Of a stretch of 64,000 nucleotides of DNA, positions 18,367-26,525 are shown one piece after another. The position numbers and the translations under genes are program-made. The first letter of the stretch is position 1, and each line of letters starts with the position of its first letter. The notes beneath the pieces were generated by a model, which was not told where the DNA came from, searched no databases, and saw only the letters and a program-made list of their open reading frames with translations. Source of the DNA: Proteiniphilum sp. UBA5384 (GTDB lineage: Bacteria; Bacteroidota; Bacteroidia; Bacteroidales; Dysgonomonadaceae); NCBI RefSeq assembly GCF_002410825.1, contig NZ_DHOS01000001.1, positions 231,048 to 295,047 on the forward strand. Reading direction: 5' to 3'.

Positions 18367-19371
18367 TTATCCGTTTACTTTTGCCATATGGGCAATCAGG
18401 TTAAGTACTTTATTGGAATAACCCCATTCATTGTCATACCAACTAATCACCTTCACGAAAGTAGGGCTCAATTGAATACCTGCTTTTTCGTCGAAGATAG
18501 ATGTGCGTGAATCGCCGATGAAGTCGCTCGAAACAACATCTTCGTTAGTATATCCGAGAATACCCTTTAGTTCTCCTTCAGAAGCTTCTTTCATAGCGGC
18601 ACAGATTTCTGCGTAAGTAGTTTCTTTTGCCAAACGTACAGTTAAGTCAACTACAGATACGTTCAGTGTAGGAACACGCATTGACATACCGGTTAGTTTG
18701 CCGTTCAGTTCAGGAATTACTTTACCTACTGCTTTGGCTGCTCCCGTAGAAGAAGGGATAATGTTGGCAGAAGCAGCACGTCCGCCTCTCCAGTCTTTTG
18801 CTGAAGGACCGTCTACTGTCTTTTGTGTGGCAGTGGTTGAGTGTACGGTAGTCATCAATCCTTCCAATACGCCGAACTTGTCATTCAACACCTTTGTGAT
18901 GGGGGCCAAACAGTTGGTTGTACAAGATGCATTGGATACGAATTGTTCACCTTTGGTGTAAGTATTTTCGTTTACTCCACAAACATACATACGTGTGTCG
19001 TCTTTAGAAGGAGCAGACATCACTACATATTTTGCACCGGCGTCGATATGGCCTTGTGCCTTGTCCTTAGAAAGGAACAAACCGGTAGATTCAACTACGT
19101 ATTCAGCGCCTACGGCATCCCATTTCAGGTCAGCCGGGTTTCTTTCAGCAGATACACGGATTGTATTTCCGTTTACCACCAAATTACCATCTTTTACATC
19201 GATCGATCCGGTGAACTGACCGTGGATCGTGTCGTATTTTAACATATATGCGATGTAATCTACATCGAGCAAGTCATTGATACCCACAATCTGGATATCG
19301 CTTCTGTTTTGCGCAGCACGGAAAACCAAACGTCCTATGCGGCCAAATCCGTTAATACCTACTTTAATCAT
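18367..19371 (-). CDS. gapA: Glyceraldehyde-3-phosphate dehydrogenase, type I
   Basis: 334 residues, full length. The NAD-binding N-terminus reads VGINGFGRIGRLVFR; the catalytic site is SNASCTTNC (Cys150), and later family blocks are TGMSMRVPTLNVSVVDLTVR and WYDNEWGYSNK. Asp33 after the second strand (INDLLD) points to NAD preference. It catalyses the oxidative phosphorylation step of glycolysis. It is a single gene between a bidirectional terminator and a putative promoter about 160 bp upstream. Confidence 0.97.
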   Translation of the reverse strand: MIKVGINGFGRIGRLVFRAAQNRSDIQIVGINDLLDVDYIAYMLKYDTIHGQFTGSIDVKDGNLVVNGNTIRVSAERNPADLKWDAVGAEYVVESTGLFLSKDKAQGHIDAGAKYVVMSAPSKDDTRMYVCGVNENTYTKGEQFVSNASCTTNCLAPITKVLNDKFGVLEGLMTTVHSTTATQKTVDGPSAKDWRGGRAASANIIPSSTGAAKAVGKVIPELNGKLTGMSMRVPTLNVSVVDLTVRLAKETTYAEICAAMKEASEGELKGILGYTNEDVVSSDFIGDSRTSIFDEKAGIQLSPTFVKVISWYDNEWGYSNKVLNLIAHMAKVNG

Positions 19372-19530
19372 AACTTTGTTGAATTTATTTGTTAAAAGAA
19401 TTATCGCTAATTGTTACATTATTATATTTGCTTGGCGTCATTCCGGTAATGCTACCTTTATTCAGCCCATTCCATATAATGAAGATCGTCCCTAAAAACC
19501 ATCTTTAAAACCATCTTTTTAATGGACTTG

Positions 19531-19538
19531 CAAAAATA
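19531..19538 (-). promoter_or_regulatory. Putative -7 box of gapA
   Basis: On the minus strand TATTTTTG matches TAnnTTTG and would give a leader of about 150 bases before gapA. No clear -33 TTTG is seen, so this is tentative. Confidence 0.35.
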
Positions 19539-19588
19539 GCATATTTTTTCGGTTTGATAAAATTATTCAGAACAAAAAACTGAAAAAC

Positions 19589-20710
19589 TCAATGAATCCC
19601 TCCCCACCATTTACTGAAAATCTGTGTGGTATCGTTTAGAAAAACAACTTCACCTATCCTTGGAGTTACCAGAGGAATCCGGTCTCCATGCTTATTCATC
19701 TCGATAACAGACGTTAAAGGCTCATCCCAAGGATGTTGGGCCAATTTGAATTTGGAGGAATGGACCGGGAACAGGCGTTTTGCTTTCAAATCTTTGGCTG
19801 CTTGTAATCCCTCTTCCGGTAGTAGGTGGATGACGTGCCATGCTTCGTTATACTGACCGTTTTCCAGGATTGCCAAATCAAATCCGCCAAACTTCTCTCC
19901 TATTTCAGTGAAATGCATATCATAACCACCATCACCGCCGAGATAGAATTGTTGCTTCGCTGTTTGTAAAATAAACGCTAGCCAAAGAGTGTTGTTCCTT
20001 TTAAAACTCCTGCCTGAAAAGTGGCGTGTCGGTGCCGTATACAGGGTGATATTGCCGGAGAGAGGCATGCTTTCATTCCAGTCCATTTCGGTAATGATGG
20101 CCGGGTCGTATTTCCAATGCTCGAGATGTGCGCCTACGCCCAGACCGCAAACAACATGCCCGACCTTTGATCTCAGCTTCTTGATGGTCGGATAATCGAG
20201 ATGATCATAATGGTCATGGGTTATGAGCAGGTAATCAATTCCGGGCATATCTTTAACTGAATAGATATCCGTTCCTTTGAACGACCTGTTGGTTCCGGGT
20301 ACCGGTGAAGCATTACCGCTAAAGACCGGATCAATCAGGAACCGTACTCCGTTGAGTTGAATAAAATAAGAGGAGTGACCGAACCAGACCAGTATATCTT
20401 TGTCGGAAGTCAGATTATTCAAATCAGTCTTTACCGACGGGATTTCATCCACAGGCCTTGTGCGTGGAAATTTCTTGAAAAGAAAGGTGAAGAAAATCTT
20501 CACAGGGAATCCACCGGTTGTAAGGTTGGGTGTAGGGTGGATGTTATGGAACTGTCCATCTTGGTAATTCGGGGATTGTTGTATTTGCTCGAGTCGTTCT
20601 CCACCCGGCGCTTTTCCGAACGTTGGTAACCGCATATAGAAAAATGTTGTAATGCCCAATAGCAATACAACACTTAGAAATATTGTCATTATTCTTTTTA
20701 TAAAGTTCAT
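19589..20710 (-). CDS. MBL-fold metal-dependent hydrolase (NAPE-PLD-like)
   Basis: 373 residues with an N-terminal membrane anchor or signal (about 5-27). The metallo-beta-lactamase motif is THDHYDHLDY (HxHxDH), with further ligands in PTRHFSGRS, GGDGGYDMHF and FPVHSSKF. The arrangement SSYFIQLNGVRFLIDPVF plus an HWKYDP segment and a final EPLTSVIEM resembles the bacterial relatives of N-acylphosphatidylethanolamine phospholipase D. It is probably a periplasmic or membrane-facing phosphodiesterase; the substrate is unknown. Two oxidoreductase/hydrolase genes follow upstream on the same strand with short gaps. Confidence 0.85.
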   Translation of the reverse strand: MNFIKRIMTIFLSVVLLLGITTFFYMRLPTFGKAPGGERLEQIQQSPNYQDGQFHNIHPTPNLTTGGFPVKIFFTFLFKKFPRTRPVDEIPSVKTDLNNLTSDKDILVWFGHSSYFIQLNGVRFLIDPVFSGNASPVPGTNRSFKGTDIYSVKDMPGIDYLLITHDHYDHLDYPTIKKLRSKVGHVVCGLGVGAHLEHWKYDPAIITEMDWNESMPLSGNITLYTAPTRHFSGRSFKRNNTLWLAFILQTAKQQFYLGGDGGYDMHFTEIGEKFGGFDLAILENGQYNEAWHVIHLLPEEGLQAAKDLKAKRLFPVHSSKFKLAQHPWDEPLTSVIEMNKHGDRIPLVTPRIGEVVFLNDTTQIFSKWWGGIH

Positions 20711-20743
20711 ATAACAAGCTAGCTGTTCCTCTTTAATACTTGG

Positions 20744-21688
20744 CTATTCGCTGGCTTTGTCCAACAATACCAGATCCTCTTTGGCTAAATTCAGTCGGAT
20801 AGCCGCGAACAAGGTCTCTAACTGACTTTGACTGGTGGCGCTTGCGATGGGTGCACCGATATGTGGTTGTGCCAGAAGCCATGCCAAGGCGACCGTCGCC
20901 TGTGAGGCGCCATGTTTCACGGATACTTTGTCTAAAGCTCCCAATACCGTAAAACCTTTCTCGTTCAGGTATTTTTTTGCGCCTTCTCCCCGGACACTCT
21001 TCCCGAAATCAGCTTCGGAACGGTATTTGCCTGTGAGGAAACCTGCCGCCAAAGAGTAGTAGGGAAAGACGCTCAAATTATATTTTTCTACCAAAGGAGC
21101 ATATTCGTGCTCATATTTAGTTCTTTCAATCATGTTGTAATGTGGTTGTAAAGCGACATATTTCGGGAAGCTATTCTTTTCTGCCGCTTCAAAGGAGGAG
21201 ACCAGCCTTTCGGGTGATACATTGGATGCGGCAATATACCGGACTTTTCCGGCCTTGATGATTTCATCATAGGCGGATAATGTTTCTTCAACGGGCGTTT
21301 TACCATCATCGAAATGGGTGTAATAAAGGTCGATATAATCGGTTTGCAACCGTTGCAACGACTCATCTGCCGATCTCAGGATATGTTTTTTACTGATGTC
21401 GAACCCGTGCTCTTTGGTTTGTGAACCCACTTTGGTGGCGATCACCAGACTCTTGCGGTTTCCTCTCGAGTTCATCCATTTCCCGATAATGGTTTCCGAC
21501 AATCCTCCTGTACCGTTTACCCACCAGGGATAAGTATCGGCGGTATCGATGAAATTTCCACCCTGTGCAACGAATTGATCCAGGATTTCAAAGGATTTGG
21601 CTTCATCTAATGTCCACCCGAATACATTACCGCCCAGATTGATACGGGTTATTTCCAAGTCTGTGTTGTTAATTTTTACTTTGCTCAT
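20744..21688 (-). CDS. Aldo/keto reductase
   Basis: 314 residues. Landmarks of the AKR barrel: LGGNVFGWTLDEA, NFIDTADTYPWW (catalytic Asp and Tyr), VIATKVGSQ (catalytic Lys), YIDLYYTHFDD (catalytic His) and a C-terminal NADP-binding segment (GAPIASATSQSQLETL). It reduces aldehydes or ketones with NADPH; substrate unknown. It lies between the MBL hydrolase (33 bp) and the dienelactone hydrolase (89 bp), all on the minus strand, probably one operon. Confidence 0.93.
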   Translation of the reverse strand: MSKVKINNTDLEITRINLGGNVFGWTLDEAKSFEILDQFVAQGGNFIDTADTYPWWVNGTGGLSETIIGKWMNSRGNRKSLVIATKVGSQTKEHGFDISKKHILRSADESLQRLQTDYIDLYYTHFDDGKTPVEETLSAYDEIIKAGKVRYIAASNVSPERLVSSFEAAEKNSFPKYVALQPHYNMIERTKYEHEYAPLVEKYNLSVFPYYSLAAGFLTGKYRSEADFGKSVRGEGAKKYLNEKGFTVLGALDKVSVKHGASQATVALAWLLAQPHIGAPIASATSQSQLETLFAAIRLNLAKEDLVLLDKASE

Positions 21689-21777
21689 AATAAATACTTC
21701 TTTTCTATTTTATGTAAGATACTCAGGATATAACCTGACACGCATTTTGGGTTACAATCATCTTCCCTGTAATAGAC

Positions 21778-22521
21778 CTATCTCAATATTTCTTCGAGAA
21801 ACATCAGCAGATGGTTCCACGCCCTTTTGGCCATTATTTCATTGTATTCGGGCGATTCCGGATTGGTGAAGGTGTGACCACTATTAGCATAAGTGACGAT
21901 CTGCCAATCGGCGTTACCATCCCGCAGTTCTTTTACCAGACTGTCATAATCTTCCCGGGATACACTCTTGTCCTCGGCCGGATGCTGCACCAATACTTTT
22001 GCCTTTATCGGAATATTTGGCCGGTCTTTGTCTTTATTCAATCCGCCGTGGATCGAGACGGCTCCTTGCACCTCAAATCCTGCCCGCACCACTTCCAGTG
22101 CTCCCGTTCCGCCGAAACAATAACCGATGACAGCTATCTTGTCAGGCAAAGCACCTTGACTTTTCAACTCATCTAATGCCAAAGCGATTCGGTGCTGATA
22201 AGCCTTGTAGTCGTTTTTGTAAGCACCGGACAACTTTGCAGCAGAGGCATTGTCTTCCGGAATATTTCCCTTGCCGTATATATCAGCGATAAAAGTGATA
22301 TAGCCTGATTTTTCTAATTCCAATGCCGCCATTTTGGCTTCATCGTCTATCCCTTTCCATGCGGGCAGGATCAATACGCCCGGTAATTGCCGACCGGCAT
22401 TGGCAGTAACCAAACCGTTCAACTCCTGTGTGCCGTCCATATAGGAGACTGTTTTCAGCGACTGTGCCGAACCCATTTGTATAATGGTCATCAGTGATAC
22501 TATTGCAATTAATTTGTTCAT
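21778..22521 (-). CDS. Dienelactone hydrolase family protein, secreted
   Basis: 247 residues from the ATG at 22521, which begins a clear signal peptide (MNKLIAIVSLMTIIQMGSAQ); the frame extends further upstream but without a sensible start. The alpha/beta-hydrolase fold shows VLILPAWKGIDDEA, the nucleophile elbow IGYCFGGTGALE (catalytic Cys in the GxCxGG motif), an Asp in VLVQHPAEDKSV and a final His in YANSGHTFTNPES. Family members hydrolyse dienelactones or other esters. Its periplasmic location suggests a scavenging role; the substrate is unknown. Confidence 0.88.
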   Translation of the reverse strand: MNKLIAIVSLMTIIQMGSAQSLKTVSYMDGTQELNGLVTANAGRQLPGVLILPAWKGIDDEAKMAALELEKSGYITFIADIYGKGNIPEDNASAAKLSGAYKNDYKAYQHRIALALDELKSQGALPDKIAVIGYCFGGTGALEVVRAGFEVQGAVSIHGGLNKDKDRPNIPIKAKVLVQHPAEDKSVSREDYDSLVKELRDGNADWQIVTYANSGHTFTNPESPEYNEIMAKRAWNHLLMFLEEILR

Positions 22522-23084
22522 ATTAGTCCATTCATTTATTGGTGAAAAACATACCATGTGAAGTCTTATCTCCCTCTTTTTACAATCATCTTTCATTAAA
22601 ACAAAAAAAGGGATTGAATGTTTCATCCCTTTTCCCGTTATTTATCTATGTGCAGGATTTGCATATGTCAATCCATAGCCTTCATTGTATTTTCCTATTG
22701 ATTATTTTATGAGGGGCTTGTTGCATTGTTTTCCTCTCTAATTATTTGTTACTAAACTATTCGTTACCCTATGCAATAATCATTTATTCAACAATCGTTC
22801 ACTTCGGCTGCATTTAGGTAGCAAATCTTTTGCTTAACTACTCTATATTCTTCCTTTTGGCCTACTGGAAGAATACAGCGAATAACGACGAATAATACTA
22901 ATTGTCAAGACCTTACTCTATTTTTCCGGATTTTGCTTATCTTTGCGAGATTCTATATATCTTTGTGCTCCATTTCAGGTTTATATAGTTTAGTGCACAA
23001 ATGGCATATATGAGCCACAAGAAAGATAAAATCAGAAAATTTATTGGTAATTAGTAACTTAAAAAAATAGTAATTTAAAAAAAT
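22522..23084. other. Intergenic region upstream of ettA
   Basis: No gene is visible in this 563-bp stretch. The only structure I see is at its right end, two tandem -7 boxes facing ettA (22938-22945 and 22958-22965). Confidence 0.6.
22932..22965 (+). promoter_or_regulatory. Promoter of ettA
   Basis: TTTG (22932-22935) and TATCTTTG (22958-22965) are 22 bp apart. A second TATCTTTG lies at 22938-22945, so two overlapping start sites are possible. The leader to the ettA ATG would be about 115 bases, long enough for regulation. Confidence 0.5.
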
Positions 23085-24764
23085 ATGTCCGACGAAAAAA
23101 AAATTATTTTTTCCATGGTGGGTGTAAGTAAAACGTTTCCGCCGCATAAACAGGTATTGAAAGATATTTACCTCTCTTTTTTCTATGGTGCCAAGATAGG
23201 TATTATCGGTCTCAACGGATCAGGGAAATCTACACTGTTGAAGATCATTGCCGGAATTGAGAAAGAGTATCAGGGTGAAGTGGTATCCGATAAGAGTTTC
23301 TCGGTAGGTTATCTCGAGCAGGATCCGGCGCTTGATCCGGATAAGACGGTGATTGAAATAGTCCGTGAGGGCGTGCAACCTGTTATGGACCTTTTGGCAG
23401 AATATGAAGAGATCAACCTCAAATTTGGATTGCCCGAATATTATGAGGATGAAGATAAGATGAACTCCCTCTTTGCCCGTCAGGCCGAATTACAGGATAA
23501 GCTCGATGTTGCCGATGCATGGAGTATTGACAACCGGCTGGAACGGGCAATGGATGCTTTACGCTGTCCCCCGGAAGAACAGTCTATCCGGGAATTATCG
23601 GGAGGTGAACGCCGTAGGGTAGCACTTTGCCGGCTACTGCTACAGGAGCCGGACGTGTTGTTGCTGGATGAGCCGACCAACCACCTCGACGCCGAATCGA
23701 TTGACTGGTTGGAACAGCATCTGCAGCAATATAAGGGTACAGTGATCTGTATCACACACGACCGTTACTTCCTCGACCATGTGGCGGGTTGGATCCTCGA
23801 ACTGGATCGTGGCGAAGGAATCCCCTGGAAAGGGAATTATACCTCATGGCTTGAGCAGAAGACCAAACGGATGGAGCAGGAGGAAAAACAGGTCAGCAAG
23901 CGGCGTAAGACCCTGGAGCGGGAGTTGGAGTGGATTAATCTGGCACCGAAGGCCCGTCAGGCCAAGGGAAAAGCCCGTCTGAACTCTTATGAGAGGCTGT
24001 TGAACGAAGATCAGAAGGAACGAGAAGAAAAACTGGAAATATTTATTCCAAACGGTCCGCGATTGGGAAATAAAGTAATTGAAGCGGTCGATGTAAAAAA
24101 AGCATTCGGCGACAAACTATTGTTCGATAATCTGAACTTTATGTTGCCACCCAATGGTATTGTCGGGGTGATTGGTCCTAACGGTGCGGGAAAGACCACA
24201 CTTTTCAGGTTGATCCAGGAAATGGAAACTCCTGATGCCGGGAAATTTGAAGTGGGTGAGACTGTGGTAACGGCTTATGTGGACCAGGCACACGAAGCCA
24301 TCGATCCTGAGAAGACAGTGTATCAGGTAGTGTCCGGCGGTTCGGAGTTCGTGCGTGTAGGTGGAAAAGAGATTAATGCCCGTGCTTATCTTTCCCGGTT
24401 TAACTTTTCGGGTGCCGACCAGGAGAAACTGTGCGGCGTGCTGTCGGGTGGTGAACGCAACCGCTTGCATCTGGCGCTGACATTGAAAGCAGGTGCCAAT
24501 GTGTTGCTGCTCGACGAGCCGACCAATGATATAGATGTGAACACTTTGCGTGCGTTGGAAGAGGGATTGGAAAATTTTGCCGGTTGTGCCGTGGTGATCT
24601 CGCATGACCGTTGGTTCCTGGACCGTATCTGTACCCATATCCTTGCTTTCGAAGGTAATTCGGAGGTGTTTTACTTCGAGGGTTCCTACAGTGAATATGA
24701 GGAGAATAAGAAGATGCGTCTCGGAAATGAGGAGCCGAAAAGGGTGAGGTATAGGAAACTTTAA
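23085..24764 (+). CDS. ettA: Energy-dependent translational throttle protein EttA (ABC-F ATPase)
   Basis: 559 residues, the EttA length. Two ABC domains without membrane segments: first Walker A GLNGSGKST, signature LSGGERRR, Walker B LLLDEPTNHLD; second GPNGAGKTT, LSGGERNR, LLLDEPTNDID. The linker carries the charged arm (KRRKTLERELEWINLAPKAR). EttA binds the ribosomal E site and gates the first peptide bond according to ATP/ADP ratio. It is transcribed alone or with the DUF5686 gene 86 bp downstream. Confidence 0.95.
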   Translation: MSDEKKIIFSMVGVSKTFPPHKQVLKDIYLSFFYGAKIGIIGLNGSGKSTLLKIIAGIEKEYQGEVVSDKSFSVGYLEQDPALDPDKTVIEIVREGVQPVMDLLAEYEEINLKFGLPEYYEDEDKMNSLFARQAELQDKLDVADAWSIDNRLERAMDALRCPPEEQSIRELSGGERRRVALCRLLLQEPDVLLLDEPTNHLDAESIDWLEQHLQQYKGTVICITHDRYFLDHVAGWILELDRGEGIPWKGNYTSWLEQKTKRMEQEEKQVSKRRKTLERELEWINLAPKARQAKGKARLNSYERLLNEDQKEREEKLEIFIPNGPRLGNKVIEAVDVKKAFGDKLLFDNLNFMLPPNGIVGVIGPNGAGKTTLFRLIQEMETPDAGKFEVGETVVTAYVDQAHEAIDPEKTVYQVVSGGSEFVRVGGKEINARAYLSRFNFSGADQEKLCGVLSGGERNRLHLALTLKAGANVLLLDEPTNDIDVNTLRALEEGLENFAGCAVVISHDRWFLDRICTHILAFEGNSEVFYFEGSYSEYEENKKMRLGNEEPKRVRYRKL

Positions 24765-24785
24765 TAATGATCGAATGATCCAATA

Positions 24786-24804
24786 TGCCAATGAGGCTAA
24801 TCCC
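24786..24804 (+). repeat. Dispersed intergenic repeat, copy 1
   Basis: TGCCAATGAGGCTAATCCC, between ettA and the DUF5686 gene. Related copies lie at 26480-26495 and 38432-38451, always between genes. Confidence 0.5.
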
Positions 24805-24850
24805 AACAAGGAAAGGATAAAAACGTTATGGGATGCCTTACTCTGAATTA

Positions 24851-26452
24851 ATGAAAAAGGGTTCAATATTGTTTTTCCTGTTATTGGTAAGTACCGGTAT
24901 TCCGGTATTTACACAAAACATGCTGGTCAGAGGAGTGGTGGTGGATGCGGAGTATCACACTCCGGTACCTTATGCTGCACTATTTATCCAAGGCTTCCCC
25001 GTGGGAACTCTGGCCGATAACGTGGGGGAATTCTCGTTCGCAGTTCCTGATTCACTTTCCGGTAAGCAATTGATGATCGCGAGAGATGGGTTCCAGCTGA
25101 TGTCTCTTTCTTTGGATGAACACTACACAGAAGAATTGATTGTGGCATTGCAACCGCAAGAACACATGGATGAAATCCGGGCACTACAGGATAGCATCGC
25201 AGAAAGTTCCGGTAAATTTGGGGTATTTCTTTCAAAAGTAGTACAATTCGTGGAAAATGATTGGATTCCGCTTGGTGATGCGGAAACCAACCGGTTCGAT
25301 TTAGGAAGGATCCAAACTTTTCCCACTTACAACCCTATTGAAGGTATCCGTCTCAGGGCGGGGTTCGCTTCCAATTCCCGGTTGAGCCCTCATTTTTTTG
25401 TGAATGGGTATGTGGCTTATGGTTTTATAGACAAAAAAATCAAATACCGGGGTGAAGCCGTCTATTCATTCAATAAAAAGGCGTATCACGAAGATGAATT
25501 TCCGAAAAACAACCTGCGGTTGGCTTACGAAAATGATCTCTATTCTCCCGGTGATATGCATCCCTTTGTAATGAACGACCTGCTGCTGATTACGATCAGG
25601 CGAGCGAAGAACGAAGCGACTTATAGGAATTTTGCAGAAATCAATTATGAGAGGGAACATAAAAACGGATTGGCATATACATTGAAGGTGAGACGTTCGC
25701 GATTTGTCCCCCAGGGAAAATTGCAATTCAACCGGGATTTTGAAGAGGGAAAAGTGCTTACCAGCAATAAATTGAATACTGCCGATGTAGGTCTGCTGTT
25801 GCGCTATTCGGTAAGGGAGGCGTATGATCAGCAAAAACGGAAAAGGATACCGCTGGCGATGACGCTCCCTGTCTTTTTCCTTTCGCACACGATAGGGATC
25901 AATAATTTTATGGGTGGTGAAGTGGCCTACCACAGGACTGATTTTTCGGCACAGAAACGGTTTTTACTGCGTGGTATAGGCCGTCTGGATGTAGTGGGTG
26001 ATGTAATGAAAGTATGGGATAAAGTGCCCTTCCCGCTATTGGTATATCCCAACCAGCGCTTCCGGCATCGGATCGAGAATAACTTTTTCTTCCTGAATCG
26101 TTCTCTGGAGTTTGTTGCCGATGAGCAATATACGTTGCGGATGACTTTTGTGGGAGACGACCTCCTGCTGGCAAAAATACCCATAGCCGATCTGTTGCAG
26201 ATAAGGGAACTGCTCTCGTTGAGGGCGGCCTATGGTCGCTTGAGCGACAAAAACAATCCGGAGGTTTCTCCGGATGGATTGTATCGCTTCCCAGCTGTCT
26301 CACATCAATACGATAATGTGCCTTATATAGAAGGAACCATCGGTATTACCAATATCCTCGGACTATTACGCGTGGAGTATGTACACCGTTTCACATACCG
26401 GGATCATCCTAATGCATTACGTGGTGCTTTCAGGGTGGATGTAACGTTATGA
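24851..26452 (+). CDS. DUF5686-type outer-membrane protein with carboxypeptidase-regulatory domain
   Basis: 533 residues from the ATG at 24851, chosen because it starts a proper signal peptide (MKKGSILFFLLLVSTGIPVF). A regulatory-like beta sandwich covers about 22-105 (VRGVVVDAEYHTPVPYAALF). The rest alternates short polar and aromatic strands typical of a barrel, with IRLRAGFASNSRLSPHFFVN, GYVAYGFIDKKIKYRGEAVY, and a last strand GAFRVDVTL. This matches the Bacteroidetes DUF5686 family, whose function is unknown. It is probably an outer-membrane barrel. Confidence 0.8.
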   Translation: MKKGSILFFLLLVSTGIPVFTQNMLVRGVVVDAEYHTPVPYAALFIQGFPVGTLADNVGEFSFAVPDSLSGKQLMIARDGFQLMSLSLDEHYTEELIVALQPQEHMDEIRALQDSIAESSGKFGVFLSKVVQFVENDWIPLGDAETNRFDLGRIQTFPTYNPIEGIRLRAGFASNSRLSPHFFVNGYVAYGFIDKKIKYRGEAVYSFNKKAYHEDEFPKNNLRLAYENDLYSPGDMHPFVMNDLLLITIRRAKNEATYRNFAEINYEREHKNGLAYTLKVRRSRFVPQGKLQFNRDFEEGKVLTSNKLNTADVGLLLRYSVREAYDQQKRKRIPLAMTLPVFFLSHTIGINNFMGGEVAYHRTDFSAQKRFLLRGIGRLDVVGDVMKVWDKVPFPLLVYPNQRFRHRIENNFFFLNRSLEFVADEQYTLRMTFVGDDLLLAKIPIADLLQIRELLSLRAAYGRLSDKNNPEVSPDGLYRFPAVSHQYDNVPYIEGTIGITNILGLLRVEYVHRFTYRDHPNALRGAFRVDVTL

Positions 26453-26479
26453 TGTGATGATGTAGTGATGAGACTAATG

Positions 26480-26495
26480 TGCCAATAGGGCTAAT
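26480..26495 (+). repeat. Dispersed intergenic repeat, copy 2
   Basis: TGCCAATAGGGCTAAT in the short gap between the DUF5686 and FUSC genes; it differs from copy 1 at two positions over the shared part. Confidence 0.45.
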
Positions 26496-26525
26496 GAAAA
26501 TTGGTAATTAATTTCCGGAGTGAAG

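Noticed and set aside
24117..24866. 249-codon minus-strand frame opposite ettA
   Set aside because: Shadow of ettA; no family features.
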